From contig SCFE01000030.1 of NCBI GenBank assembly GCA_004352715.1, positions 862,161 to 926,160 on the forward strand: 64,000 bases of DNA, written 5' to 3'. Below, piece after piece: positions 62,459 through 64,000 of the stretch. A program made the translations under genes and the position numbers. Source of the DNA: Hofstenia miamia. Taxonomy: Eukaryota > Xenacoelomorpha > Acoela. Position 1 is the stretch's first letter. Every line of letters begins with the position of its first letter. The notes under the pieces were generated by a model. That model saw only the letters and a list, made by a program, of their open reading frames with translations. It ran no database searches and had not been told where the DNA came from.

Positions 62459-62665
62459 TTATAGGTGATCGAACCAATCAATAGAGGATGTCGTCAGCAT
62501 ACTGTAACTGACAGTGGTTATGTATAGTATCAGGATGTTGTTTAATTTCTTATGTATTAAATTGTTTTGATCTACAGTATTGAAAATATACAACAGTTGG
62601 AGTAAGGGGCCATTCCTTAGCTTAATGCCCTCTTGTGAACAGTAGAGCTTCCTTTGATTTGTTTG
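62459..62665 (-). pseudogene. LINE reverse transcriptase scrap
   Basis: On the minus strand LQYADDILY is the RT catalytic box. It is preceded, with a frameshift, by EGIKLRNGPLLQLLYIF, which resembles the GVKQGCPLSPLLF block. Truncated on both sides. Confidence 0.5.
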
Positions 62666-62720
62666 AAACACTGTCTGTTTCACTAAAGGTCCAAACAGTC
62701 TTTTCCACAGCAGTGTTGAG

Positions 62721-62901
62721 CAGTAGCGTACACATTGGGGGGGGGGGGGGGGGGGAATGTCCCCNTTGCCAAAAGTGATTTTGACTGGCTAAATCAAGAA
62801 ATGCTCGGCAAAAAATGGAAAATTTAAAATCTAAGGTCGTGAAATGCATTTCTAGGGCATGATTAGTGTATCCCCGTCAGAAAATCCTGCGTACGCCCCT
62901 T
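62721..62901. mobile_element. hAT MITE (family member 2)
   Basis: Same family as the 49.6-kb copy: CAGTAGCGTAC at the left, GCGTACGCCCCT at the right, internal AATTTAAAATCTAAGGTCGT, and flanks GTGTTGAG and GTATTGAG (7 of 8 match). It contains a long G homopolymer and an ambiguous base. Confidence 0.8.
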
Positions 62902-63049
62902 GTATTGAGTTATATAGTTTAGTATTATATAAAAAAAATTTCGTCCTAAAGATATGTGCTACATATTTTGTTTCTGATCTGATTTCAAAGAATGTAATGA
63001 CTAAACACTATTGTAAACTTCGTGCAAATCGTGGTAATCCCAGATAGTG

Positions 63050-63355
63050 TTCTGCGGCCACGGCTTGACCGTATTCACTGCGAACGGCCGGCTGCGGCCA
63101 AAGATACCGGCTAAAGTTCATTTCTGAAAGTACTAATTTGCAATTCGATTAGACATTCTTTCACATTGAAGTCTAAGGATGATTGATTTATGATGTCTAT
63201 ATGATGAACTATGGGCATGTGACATTGACAACTACAGTACTACACTTAGTAATAGTAGTGCTCACGGTTGACGGCCGGCTACGATTAAAGCCTTACAATC
63301 AAGTGCTGGCTGATTCCAAAAATTTATAGTGCACGGCTTTGGGCGCAAAGCACTA
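63050..63355. repeat. Repeated CGGCCGGCT-containing GC islets
   Basis: ACGGCCGGCTGCGG (63086) and ACGGCCGGCTACG (63270) lie about 185 bp apart with partly similar flanks (TAGTGTTCTGCGG, TAGTGCTCACGG). A related ACCGGCCGGT palindrome is at 61530. The stretch ends with GCGCAAAGCACTA, a possible terminus for an element starting TAGTGCTC. Confidence 0.4.
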
Positions 63356-64000
63356 ATCCCAACCTTTTGATTAGTAGAACTACCCTGTATCAAAATAATT
63401 TATTTAATCAGCAACCAAATATCAAAATTTGCAGAAGTAGCAGTAGCCTATATCAGTTGGTTACAATAATTGCTGTGATGTTGAATTTATAAAATATGTT
63501 TTTTTGCATATACCTTAAGAATGTATATCTAGATAAAGAATGTATTATAAAGAATTTTGACGTCTGTCACTATTTATGGTAAATATTTATATTAACATAA
63601 TTGGTGTAAAGGAGTAAATTCAGCATTAAGATGAAAAATTCTTAGGCCCAGTTGAGATAGAGTCAAATTGCGCGATCTAAACATATTTGCTACAAAACTA
63701 ATTTCGATACCAAATTAATTAAATATACACTTAAACATTTTCTTTTAACGGGGGATATTAAGAAAATTTTGATGATGTTTATTAGTGTTGTCAAGTTTGG
63801 CCGCTTTGGCTGTTTAGAGGTATACAGTCTGCGGACTTTGTAGTGTTAAACATCCGATATTTTTTTTCAGGCTGCCTCGCCAATATGTGTATAACTATAC
63901 ATTCTATGTAATGTATAAGTCATTCACAGTAACGAGATGTTTCCCGTTAAAGGTTATCCGCCTATTTTGTCAACTAGCTGACAAATCTTGCATGGAAACA

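Overview
This is an AT-rich eukaryotic (animal) genomic window. It has long introns, many decayed transposable elements, microsatellites and three assembly gaps (N runs at 1141-1208, 45531-45629 and 47167-47218). Five isolated n calls lie at 8436, 17772, 59221, 61012 and 62765. The mix of LINEs, a Penelope-like element, hAT, piggyBac and pogo/Tc1-type miniature elements and a metazoan chromatin gene points to an invertebrate. I cannot name the phylum from sequence alone.

The main result is one well-supported host gene on the minus strand, running from 43852 down to 21972. I reconstructed 15 coding exons by hand. Every exon has AG/GT borders, every intron phase matches its neighbour, and the total is 2088 nt (695 codons plus a TGA stop). 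The protein carries the two hallmarks of BICRA/BICRAL (GLTSCR1/GLTSCR1L), the subunit that defines the non-canonical BAF (ncBAF/GBAF) SWI/SNF chromatin-remodelling complex. One is an N-terminal DILQ...AELKAE helix. The other is a C-terminal GLTSCR1 domain with RLLPYHLYQ, KKQAMFDKYKSLMVEES and a following ESVLLDRLWVEDE helix. The protein ends in a short acidic tail and SILY. Its introns hold several non-autonomous DNA transposons with clear target-site duplications.

Layout: 1-1754 is the 3' part of a LINE ORF2 on +. 1.8-6.9 kb is AT-rich with a few unassigned short exon-like patches on -. 6.9-10.2 kb is a decayed + strand LINE with an internal tandem duplication. 10.3-15.6 kb holds unassigned DNA, an RT scrap near 12.1 kb and GC-richer islets. 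15.6-18.2 kb holds a 72-bp minisatellite inside a locally duplicated block. 19.1-20.6 kb is a decayed - strand LINE (zinc knuckle, endonuclease, RT). 21.8-43.9 kb is the BICRA-like gene. 45.3-46.4 kb holds a pogo-type MITE and a Penelope-like GIY-YIG fragment followed by a hammerhead-ribozyme-like core. 47-64 kb holds hAT, Tc1 and LINE scraps, a promoter-like stretch near 57.6-59.0 kb and a coding-like but broken stretch at 60.2-60.5 kb.

No tRNA, rRNA, CRISPR or prokaryotic operon structure was seen. Most remaining open frames are chance ORFs in AT-rich DNA and were left out.
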